Program-made: the position numbers and the translations under genes | In this document: one piece after another, positions 54,601 to 64,000 of the stretch | Numbering within the stretch: the stretch's first letter is position 1 | Layout of the letters: each line of letters starts with the position of its first letter | Notes under the pieces: generated by a model | Database searches by the model: none | What the model was told of the DNA's origin: nothing | The model's input: only the letters and a program-made list of their open reading frames with translations | Assembly: GCF_030253575.1 (NCBI RefSeq) | Contig: NC_080558.1 | Location: 5,342,001-5,406,000, forward strand | Direction of reading: 5' to 3' | From: Rhododendron vialii | Lineage: Eukaryota; Streptophyta; Magnoliopsida; Ericales; Ericaceae | DNA: 64,000 nucleotides

Positions 54601-57600
54601 AATCTTTTAGGTTAGAAACTTGTGCAAGTTAGATTTTGAAAATATGTACGGGGTGATGTTCCAGATCCAGACTATGAGTTTCATAAGTGCCTCCTTCAAT
54701 GAAACTAAGTTACTACACATTGCAATCGGTCACTCATGGTGTATGACTTTTGGTATTGTACATGGATATATGTCTATGTATGTACTCATAACAAGTCCGA
54801 AGCTATTTTTAGGGATAAATAGCAATATATGAAAGGAAAAAGAAAAAGAAAATCAGGATAAAATGACCTGCTAGAACCAAACACAGGGCTTAATGGTTTG
54901 TAGTTTGTATACGGATGAAGAAGTGAGTTAATCTAGTCAATATAAAAATTTTAGTTCATCAACATGCTAATTTTTTTGTGGGTCCTTCGAACTAGCTCTT
55001 CTATTGTTGTTGATATAGAGAAGGAAAAAAATAGGAAAATTAGGAAAAGGAATAGATTCCAAACCCAGGGGAAAAAGTAAAATAAGAGGAGAGGAAAATA
55101 TTGGCAATTTGGCATTAGTTAAAGTATAAAGCAGTGTTCTAAAAGTCCGCCTAGGCGGCCACCCAACGCCTAGTTTTTAGGGTTTTGGTGATGATTAGGC
55201 ATTTTGTGCATTAGTCAGCGGTCCCCGGGTTTGTTTTGTAATTTTAAAAAGTTTTAGGGTCAAATGTGTAATCGTAAACAATATAGGGGTGAAGCATTAT
55301 TTGAATATAAACAAATATGTAATCATATAAAGATTTTATGTGTTAAGTACTTAATTTCATTTTGTTTGAATATCAAACTTTGTAGTTGACGAGTTAGTTA
55401 TAACTTTAGTCTTGGCTCTTTTCCTAGTCTTGTGTCATTTCTTTCTCAATTATCAGGTGAGGTCAGAGATATTTTCATTTTGAAAAGGAGTTACCGACTG
55501 ATCTCTATGTCCCGATTAGTCCCTGACTAGTCGGCCTAGCCTCTAGACGCCTCTCTTCCGCCCGACTAACCTCTAGCGATTTTTAGAATATTGGTATAAA
55601 GCAGTCAATACATCAAAAAAGGGAGGACTAAACGTAATATTAAAGAATAAGGAAATGTACCTGGGCTGTTCCTAAGACGCTCTGCTCTGGATATGCAAGA
55701 TGTATCAGAGCTGTACCCCCAGGCTCAAGAAAAACAAAAAAATCATGGTGCATTTTTTCAGTACACCTACGGGCACACCGGATTCTCAAAGGAAACATTT
55801 TTGAAGTGCCTGTGCTTTGTAGCATTTGGATCATCATTTTCCAGCTTGTATCTTGGTTTCAGCGTTACCAAGTAATGCAAATTTTTGGGTTCACTTTTCC
55901 ACCTTATTTCTGGCAGCAAATCCATTCCCTAGTTATGTCTTTGCATTACACTGGCATCGAAATCAAGACAGCGCATTCCCTTGAATCTTGGAATGGTGGT
56001 GTTCTCGTGATGGTTTCGGGATCTGTGCTTATGAAGAATTTCAGTGGCAGGAGGAAATTTGCGCAGACTTTCTTCCTTGCACCTCAAGAGAAAGGGTACT
56101 TCGTTCTCAATGATATCTTTCATTTTATTGACGACGAGCCTTTTCTCCACCATCCAGTTGCCTATTTACCCCAGAGCAGTCTTGATTCCAAAGTACATGC
56201 TCCAGCTACTATTCGTGAGCCAGGTACTATGATTGAACCTTTAGGATTGCTGTGTTTACGTGCTGTGTCACTAGAGAAAGCTTTCTTGTTTTTTATAAAT
56301 ATATTCATAAAGTCACTACGGTTTTACATTCCCATTTTATTGCAAGAACTTTGATCAGCCAGACAACCGAATTTACTCTAATGAGCATCTAATTTTTTTA
56401 TTAATTTTTTTTTTTTTTTTTTGCGTCTGGACTTGAAGAAGTGACTAAAATGGAAAAGGAATGAGGCTACATGTCAATCACTCAAATGTGCAACGGTGGC
56501 TACCAAAAACATAAGAAAATAACTGGTGAATGGTTTAAAGATAGCATAAGCAATCGTGCTGTGTTACTTTATCTAATTTTGTTTACAGGATGACTTGGCT
56601 TGTAGAATGGATTGTGATTTTTTCTGCGTTGTTGTACTTCATTCTTTTTCATATATCTACTGGAAACTGTGTATCTGAAGGTTTTGGTAAAAGAAGTTAT
56701 GGCTTTTGCAGTACCCGACTACATGCTGGGTGGAGAAACCCAAGCCAGGGAGTTTGTGGTTCCTGCTGATGTCAAAGAAAATGGCCAACTTGATGATTAC
56801 AGTTACTCAGAACAACAGCTGCAGCACATCCCTGAGGCTGCAAGCATTCTTGAAGACAATTTTGCTCAATCTAACGGTTCACTTCAAAGTTCAATGGATC
56901 CTGTACCAGAGCTCTTGTCTGCTCCTGTTGAGGAACCTGTTGGGGAGCCCCAAAAGCACACTTATGCTTCCATCGTATGTACATTTAAATCTCGGCTTAT
57001 TCAGAAGGTTTCGATAGCCTACTGCTTCAATGTTGGATTAAATCTAACGGAATCCAGAGAGAGAATGCTATACGCTCCCTTTCACGCATAATTGTGAGGG
57101 ATATAGTCGCTTGATTTATACCTTTGAGTGTTTGACACCTTTTTCCTTAAGCTAACAGGTCATCCATACATCCACGTTACATAGAGTCAGGCACAATACT
57201 GGTGCATGTATGATATTGGATCATCTATATCATGTGTGCAAGGACACAAATAACAAATTTTTTTTTGGTCCAAGTTTTTAAGTTGAATGGTGTCACAATG
57301 CGAAATGGAGCATTTGATGCATAATGATGGACTTTTATGCAGATATAAATGGTAAACATAATTTATCTAGACATACTTTTCTTTGATGGATGCCTTGTCC
57401 ACAAATTGGATGCGTACCCCTTTCCATACTCAATTGCTGAGTGACAGACTCAGGTACTTACATTAAGCAGAGTCCATGTAAGATAGACTTTCCCTCATCT
57501 TGGTCTACTCTTCCTTTTTTCTCTTCTCATCTTTCCACCTAGTTTTAACCTTCATCACATTTCCCATGCATTAGTGTTAGCAAGTTTTTGTGATTACCAT

Positions 57601-60579
57601 CTCCTTGAACTTTGGCATAACTTCTGATTGTACAGGTCTGTTGTCTAGACACTCATCTATTGCAGGTCGACCCAAGTAGCACCACAACCACTAATCTCTC
57701 AACGTAACTTCCAGTTCACTTCATTGCTAGACATAAGCTGAAAATCATGTAACTCTGATACCTTGATACACAAATACCTGCCATTTAGAGAGGGCTTCAT
57801 TTGGATATTGGTGATGTTATCGACATCCATATATTTGGAGAGAGATGATTTGTACCTTTTTATGTGGATGAGAAAAGATGGGGAAGAGAGTTTACTTACT
57901 GTTGTACCCGTCCAGGTTAAAGGACTTTTATTTATGAAATCTTATCTGCACATAAAAGGCCTAATGTTGGATTGAATTTGAGATGAACAAGATTTGCACC
58001 TCTTCCTGGATCGTCGTTTATGGGAGCTTCGTACTAGTGAAAGCATATTGAATGTATATTGTTTCCTTTTCTTTTCTTGTATACCATTAGCTTCCTGGCA
58101 TAGAGCTTAGCAACTGAGATCCTGCTTGATTGTTATTGGACGTTACAGGTTAGTAGAGGACAACCAGCAACACCCGCACCTACTCAGCCCTCTTTCAACA
58201 AGTCCACACCTCCTGCTTCAGAGTGGAATAGTGCACCAGAACTACCTTCTGAGCAGACCTTTCCATCATCAATTGCTGTAGAAAATTCAGGTGCCGAGGC
58301 TGCAGAGGAGGTTTCAACTGTTGAAGATGAAGGTCGATATTTCCTTTGACTGTTGGCCAAGTTTTAAACCATCTCGCAGTTGTAATTATATCCAAATAAT
58401 AAGAGTTTTGAGTTGCTAAAACTTTTTATTAAGCCAGTTCTTTAATGAATTTTTGTTTTTCCTCAAAAGATGCATGCCTAAGTACATAATATAGTGATTT
58501 CTATATTTCGGTATGGTAGTCTTGCATTCTGTTCTGTGAATTTCTTAAATCTGGTAATGTTTTCAGGTGAAGTAAAATCAGTCTATGTGCGAAACTTGCC
58601 ACTTACGGTGTCTACTTTAGAAATTGAAGAGGAATTTAAGAAATTTGGTAGACTCAAGTCTGATGCTGTGGCAATTAGAAACCGAAAGGTTCATTCTTTT
58701 TGCTTCCCTTGTGCATGTACCCTTGCTCCCTTGACTTGGAGTACACTAATATGCGGTTTGCGCTCATTGATGTGCAGGATATTGGTGTTTGCTATGCGTT
58801 CGTTGAATTTGAAGATATTTCTGGCGTTCATAATGCGATCCAGGTATGGTTGTGTATAGATCCTTGGGTCCATTGCAGTTGTCCTTAAGTCTATTACACT
58901 GACTGATAGAAAACCTCAATTGTCCTTGAGTCCATAGTAGCTCTAATTGATCCGTTGAATTGTCTTCCTAAACCCGGATTCTGATATACATGTTGGCTCT
59001 GATTCTTTTTGTAGGCTTCAACGGTTCAAATAGCTGGACATCAAGTATTCATCGAAGGGCGGAGAGCAAACAGATTCAATGCATCTCGAGGAGGCAGTAA
59101 GTACTAATACCAACATTTTAATTTTCGCTAAGGTCACAGATGTGTGAGAGTAACTGGTACATTGACACATCATCGTAAGAAGTTGTATTTGATTTCATTA
59201 ATATACAAGTTGTTACATGGACTCTTCTATTTCCGTCACTGTACCAAATGATATGGAAAGGGTAAGAGCATGGATACGTGTAATGCCTAGACACACTCGA
59301 AAACGAATCCATAGGTTACTGCTCCACTTAATACCTCCTGGAGTTTGTTTATCCAATACTGGCCTAAGAAAGCTTCAGCTGGGAGTTTTTCAGATCTGCA
59401 TATGATGATTTCATACTACTTGATCCCGTTTAGACTTGGAACCACGTATTTGAATACTATTTGTTTGCCTTTCTTCCTCTTAATTGTTGATCTGTAATTC
59501 TATCATTCAGCTAGCACAAATTCAATTTCTATTTTTTTAATAATTTTATGAAATATTGGAAAAACTTGTTCCGTATGCTTTTGATATTTTCCGCTTCTGT
59601 TGTTCCATATGTGCTTATGTGCAAAGTCCATTTAGCTGATTAATGTTTTTTGGTTTGAGGTTATGTATTATTCCAAATTCGGGACTTGACTCTGCAGCTA
59701 ACTTGCCTACCAGGAAAGATTTGCTTTGATCTAAGTTGACCTCTTACCTTGATTTATCCGCTTATTGGTATCCGTGGGGTTTTTCCATTTGCTTTTTCCC
59801 TCATAGAGGTATCATGATTTGGTTGAAATGGCCAGGCTAGATCATGTCACAACTTCTTCGAGGGACCACTGTCATTCTGATTTTTGGGACCTCTGAAAGT
59901 GAGACATTGTATTATGTCTATGTAGCGATTGGACAAAAAAAGATGTAGATCGATCGCCCTAGATATCCAACTGCAAGTGAGATTGTATCGTGGCTGCCTT
60001 AATTGATAAACTGCCGCTTGGTTTGAACTTGTAAAAACATGAGCAAGTTTTTCTTTCTCTTCTAATTTTGTTAGTGGGTATGTATAATGGGGTTAGTCGT
60101 AATCGGTAGATTGTTTTGAAGAATATAAGCGTGTTTTGGGGAGAGGTGGAGGAGGTGATATCTATAGATTAAAGGTCCGACAGAAGTTTTTGGGAAGTTG
60201 GTATGGACAAATAAAATTGGTGACCCAAGACGGACATTTGCATAACTTCGCAAATGAAAAATGATTTGAATTAGTAAATTAAAGAAAGACCTGGATGATA
60301 GTGTATGCATAACTTCTGCAGTACTACTGTACCCATAACATCTTTTCCTTAGAACACTTATATAAATGAGCTTGTATGGCAGGAGGGCGGGGGAGAGGCA
60401 GGGGTGGCTACTATCCAACGGAGGTACCAAGGGGACGTTTTGGTGGCCGGAATTACGGCAGAGGAAATGGCTACGATGGAGACTACCACAATAGACCCAG
60501 GGGAAACGGGTATTACCGACCAGCGCCACGACAAGACAGAGGGTTTTCACAAGTATCAAGTGAACAACAGTCAGAGTGA
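51660..60579 (+). CDS. G3BP-like protein: NTF2 domain, RRM and RGG tail (9 exons)
   Basis: Exons 51660-51698, 52244-52378, 55917-56223, 56712-56974, 58149-58332, 58567-58688, 58778-58843, 59015-59096 and 60383-60579 join in frame to 464 residues. Residues ~10-135 are an NTF2-like domain (VGTYFVGQYYQVLQHHPDLV ... KGYFVLNDIFHFID). A Pro/Glu/Ser-rich linker (~140-310) contains PVEEPVGEPQKHTYASI, which as I recall is shared by plant homologues. Residues ~312-390 are an RRM (SVYVRNLPLTVSTLEIEEEF; RNP1-like GVCYAFVEFED). The tail is RGG/GYY-rich. Known role of the family: cytoplasmic RNA binding, dimerisation through NTF2 and stress-granule assembly; plant members are linked to immunity and stress. 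Start chosen at MATPFHLPVTAAQ, the usual N-terminus. Intron 2 (3.5 kb) hosts two low-complexity inverted-repeat elements and a hAT-like relic. Intron 5 uses an unusual GTCGAT donor. Confidence 0.93.
51810..52008. mobile_element. Stowaway-like MITE in intron 1 of the G3BP-like gene
   Basis: Starts CTCCCTCTGTTTCGAGAAGA and ends TTTGAGGGACGGAGG, flanked by TA (51808-51809 and 52009-52010). Interior words (GTCTGGTCCGCGAAAACGA, GCAAACCGGATAATC) resemble the MITE at 49694-49908. Confidence 0.7.
52450..52684. mobile_element. Decayed CAGTGGCGGA-type hAT-like element in intron 2
   Basis: The left side reads AATGCAGGAATTTGATTTTGAGGGG and the right side CACCCCTTTCTATCTGCCACTG, a pattern I associate with a common plant element whose ends read CAGTGGCGGAGCCAGGAATTT. 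The left terminus is degraded and I found no target duplication. It is related to the element at 33938-34680. Confidence 0.4.
52905..53810. mobile_element. Inverted-repeat element with GGTACCGGTAC low-complexity interior
   Basis: The left end CATAGTTCTGAATACCGTTTC and right end (reverse complement) CATAGTTGTCAATCCCGTTCC match over about 17 of 21 positions. The 8-mer GAAGGGAG is duplicated (52897-52904 and 53811-53818). Both end regions are built from GGTACCGGT, GGTACGTACC and CCGGCCGGTAC words; the middle is ordinary DNA with GC-rich patches at 53360-53500. It lies in intron 2 of the G3BP-like gene. Frames through it translate repeat. Confidence 0.72.
55136..55593. mobile_element. Inverted-repeat element with CGCCTAGGCGG-type ends
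   Basis: The left end reads GTTCTAAAAGTCCGCCTAGG and the right end in reverse complement ATTCTAAAAATCGCTAGAGG. The 12-mer GTATAAAGCAGT is duplicated (55124-55135 and 55594-55605). Near both ends are GCCTAGGCGG, GGCCTAGCC and CTAGACGCC words. No coding capacity. It is in intron 2 of the G3BP-like gene, 2.3 kb after the GGTACC element. Confidence 0.6.
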
Positions 60580-61203
60580 AGGACTTGAGGACTCAGTTCT
60601 TTTCAAGTATTGGGAGAGGTTTGCATCGTTATGGTTCTCAAGGCCTCAATCATTACGAGGCATAACAATTTTTGGTTTCAATTTTTTTTTCTTTGGTCTC
60701 TGAAGGTTGGGAGGTAATGATTTTGCAGTTTTGAGTTCTATTCTATAAAAGGTAAGTTTGACCTTTTTCTGGGGCAGCTATTTGGTTTGCTGTTTGGATA
60801 TCAGGTCATCTTATTTATAAAAGCTGAATCGCGTATTATTTTTCTTGCCAATCTTGTTAATCTCAATTTACAATTTGTATTCGATCCATGAGTTGTACTC
60901 TGCATATCCTTACGTTACTGAGGTTCAGTTGTTTGCCTCATTTACTTTATTTATGGATCCATCTGTGTTAATAATCCATACACTGGATTGTATCAAACGT
61001 TCCCTCTGTATTGGAGGAAGTCAAAATTAGATACATTCCTACAAAGTTTGCACTTATTTGAAACATTAGTGATCGGCAGATCAGATGAGGTCACTAACAA
61101 AATTTGTGCTGCTTATTCGGTTATGGAGCTGCTAATTGGGAAAAGAGAGTTAAGCATTTGCAGTTGTCCTTGCCTCCAGGAAAACCGGAGTCTGAATGTG
61201 ATT

Positions 61204-64000
61204 TTACCCTGGACTATGGTGTTCGTCTTCCTCATTGCCCTCTGTCTCCCAGAGGAACTTAGCATATGCAGCAAGGACATGGCTGAAAGCAAAGAAACAA
61301 AATGACCAAACCAATTTGTCAGAAATGAAAAAATCACAAGTGGATATGGGATAAACAAGCATATTCGACAATGTTGGAACCACCGTATTCCTAAAGACGA
61401 TTCGGATGGAGGCTAATGAGGAAATTGATGCTAACCTGTCCAGTGGTGTAGCTTGAACTGCTCTCTCAAAGTAAGACTCCGCTTTGTTGTGGTCACGATG
61501 AAGTTCCCACACCAAACTAGCATATTGTGAAATTATTTCGCCATCAGCCGGATCCGCTAGTATTGCACGCGAGTAGTATTCCTCAGCTCCCTGTAGGTCT
61601 CCCTTGGACTGCTAGCCAAGTAAACGAGTCATTGCACAAGAATAAACGAAAAATCAATTCTTTTTTAAACAAACCCAGGTGACAAGTCCTAAACAAACCC
61701 AGGTGATAAGTCCCAATGCTAACATCACATAAAATTAACTGAATAACCTCAATTAAGAAAGGGGTTTCACAAGAGAAACAACAATCTATAGGTCACAGAA
61801 TTCCCAAAAAGGTTCTCTGAAAGCATGCCCCTAACTCACTCAAGATTTTATCAGATTTGTTTTTCGACTTTGAGTCACAACTGGTGAATTTGCAAAGCGA
61901 TTACTTTACTTTCCACCCCACAGATATGGATGCATTAGAGCGATTGATCTGTGGATGTAGGCACGATGTGCTGAACGACGTATATCTTGTGTGTGCTTTA
62001 TGTGTCGTCCTTTTTTGATAGCACTTCCTGGCCTCTAGATTTGTCTTATTTTCATAATTAGCACTCCTTACTGTCCTTAGAACTTTAACATAGAATGCAT
62101 TACAAAATTCTTACAATAATGCATTACAAACTTCTTAAAATACTGGATTAGGGTTGACATTGTGAATTGAAGATTAGATACCCCCTTCAAACTGCATTTC
62201 AAATTTCAACAACGAAAGGATGAGATTCGATAGTCTGCACAATAAGAAGATATGATTCTAGAACTCTCTGGCACACTGATGTAAAAAATATAGGCCCGTC
62301 GGAACTTTATCTAGTATTTAGCTAGTGTTATGTCAACACCATAAGACTGGTAGCCTCAATGTGGTAGTGTAATGCAGCAACTTAGTGAATGACAATTAAT
62401 GTGCCTGAATCAGTAATGCTGTGTTTGGACCAACATTTGTGAAGTGATTTATAGTTTAAGTCGAGGAAAACATCAGTCACATCTAAGAAAATAAACTGAA
62501 ATAATAGCCTCGGTTTCCTTTTTCTCGGTAGGTCTCTCCATCCATCCATGATCCATAACAGTGTAACACAGCCTAAAGTGGACTGCCCATTTTGCAAACC
62601 AAGCATTTTTCATGATATGTCTACGTAGTTCTATGAAGCTATTACAATGTTCTACTATCCGTCTGTCTGCATATATTCGTGGAATGATCAGGTAAACATG
62701 GCTATGATAATTTACCAACATTCTTAGAAGTAAGGATCCTATAGTATAGTTGTTCTGCTACGAGGTCCTAATGTCTCATATAGTACTAGATCTTGTGGCT
62801 CACGATTAAACATGGCTTCAACATCATGAGAAGGTAAATTGAATGAGAGAAAGTAGGACAGAGAGATCACACCTGATGAAGGAACTGAGCATAATTTCTC
62901 AGAAACAAAGGGTTGGAACGGTTTTCCTCAACCCTCCTCTTGTAATAATCTTCAATTTTTCCACCCTTGTCAGAATCAGCTACAATTTGATCAATCTTCT
63001 CAAAGCCTCCGATACCATACGGGCGAATCGGGGCCTTTTCTTTGAACTCAACCAGACCTTTATCTCCTTCAATCTGCCATATCTCAGATGAGCTTTAGTT
63101 CATTCCCAAAATAGGGGTTCTAGCAACTTTGAAAACAGTTACGTAAAGAAACATACCTGAAAATGATCATTCCATGCACGATCGTCTTTTTCCTCCTCAT
63201 CTATTTCCCAGAGAAAACAAGCATATGCTGCGAGAACATGACTGGATACGAAGAATAGATGTTAATTGGAAGAAAGTTTTCGAAGAGAGTGTTCCAGTTG
63301 AATTTGCAAATAAACTGGAAAGTGCAGAGGTAGAGGTCAATCTGACCAAGGTTTCATCACATGTCATAAAGTAAATGTTAACCATTATTTTCCCTAACCT
63401 GGAAGACCATTTCAACCATCTTCAAGCAATCTTTGCTTTTGGAACTGTTTCCTTGCTATTTCTTAGCAGAAATTTTTTTCAACAATTGGATTTTCTCTGT
63501 AAAACTGGATTCTTTTCCGAAAAAACACCACTCAAAACAACTCTCAACCAAAAGAAGCGAGTATTGTGCAAAACTGATCCTAAAACAACCACCGAACTGG
63601 TTAGATCTTCCGTATCATGTTCAATTTTTTTCTTTACAAATATCTTTCGCAAACTGTAGATCAACTCAGCCTTCCCAAATCACTTCACCGAGGCAGGGTC
63701 ATCAATTCCAGGATCCTCCAATATGAGATTGTTCTATCAGGTCCATGGCAGAGTCCAATTGAATGAATCCATTAAATGGGTGCTTGAGTTCTTTCAAAGT
63801 ACACGGCATAATTTGGACTTCTTTCAATAATATGCCAAGATGAATGACAGAAAGTACTCACCTATCTTCAGGGGAAGCTTGAGTTGCCTGTTCAAAGTAA
63901 TTCAATGCTCTATCTTGGTTGCGATGAAGCTCCCATACCAACTTAGCATATAACGAACATATTTCACCATCTTTAGGGTCTGCCATTGTAGCTTGGAAGA
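61204..64000 (-). CDS. TPR-like superfamily protein, C-terminal part (5' end outside window)
   Basis: Exons on the minus strand, from 5' to 3': 63862->64000, 63157-63241, 62873-63073, 61436-61608 and 61204-61282. They join in frame and end TAA. The product contains two copies of a paired helix module: DPKDGEICSLYAKLVWELHR + YFEQATQASPED + SHVLAAYACFLWEIDEEE, and then DPADGEIISQYASLVWELHR + YFERAVQATPLD + SHVLAAYAKFLWETEGNE. Between the modules is IEGDKGLVEFKEKAPIRPYG and FLRNYAQFLHQ. This layout matches a plant family of TPR-like proteins of unknown biochemical function (as I recall, similar to Arabidopsis At2g29670 and At1g07280). Its stop is 625 bp from the G3BP-like stop, so the two genes converge. 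N-terminal sequence and targeting cannot be judged here. Confidence 0.88.

Overview
The window is nuclear DNA of a flowering plant, most likely a core eudicot. The evidence is AT-rich intergenic DNA, GT-AG introns with T-rich 3' ends, plant-specific families (a plasmodesmata-located DUF26 protein, a PPR-E protein, plant-type TOM9 and PRP19) and plant transposons (Sirevirus-like Ty1/copia, a TRIM, Stowaway and Harbinger MITEs, hAT-like elements). I cannot name the species.

Layout. 1-7.3 kb: no recognisable gene; diverged repeats, one low-complexity inverted-repeat element (5293-5972) and a perfect 50-bp tandem duplication. 7.4-16.3 kb (+): complete 18-exon PRP19 gene (spliceosome-associated U-box/WD40 E3 ligase). 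16.4-20.2 kb: MITEs and non-LTR retroposon debris. 20.3-22.2 kb (+): complete three-exon PDLP gene. 24.8-33.7 kb: an almost complete, very young Sirevirus-like copia element with a 5-bp target duplication, itself carrying a 637-bp solo LTR and a small two-TM ORF behind pol. 33.9-35.1 kb: hAT-like element, tRNA-derived SINE and Stowaway MITE side by side. 35.4-35.7 kb (-): TOM9 (plant Tom22). 35.8-38.0 kb: a foldback element and two low-complexity inverted-repeat elements. 39.1-42.5 kb (+): conserved gene of unknown function whose last intron holds a complete 358-bp TRIM. 43.3-43.5 kb: copia reverse-transcriptase remnant. 44.4-46.4 kb (-): intronless PPR gene. 46.7-50.6 kb: nested repeats, including a 1.84-kb solo LTR, a pair of inverted copies that give an empty/filled site comparison for a MITE, and a 369-bp foldback. 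51.7-60.6 kb (+): nine-exon G3BP-like NTF2/RRM/RGG gene. 61.2-64.0 kb (-): 3' part of a TPR-like gene, convergent with the previous one and running off the window.

The host genes are unrelated housekeeping or RNA-processing genes and form no cluster. The most distinctive signal is a recurrent architecture: five insertions (5.3, 36.6, 37.3, 52.9 and 55.1 kb), each with short inverted ends, an 8-12 bp target duplication and an interior built from one self-complementary word that differs from element to element. Two probable degenerate relatives lie in the PRP19 intron 2 and near 47 kb. I do not know whether this class has been described.

Exon coordinates were derived by hand from reading frame, GT/AG sites and family knowledge. 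All hand-joined exon sets keep frame. Repeat ends rest on visible inverted ends and flanking duplications.
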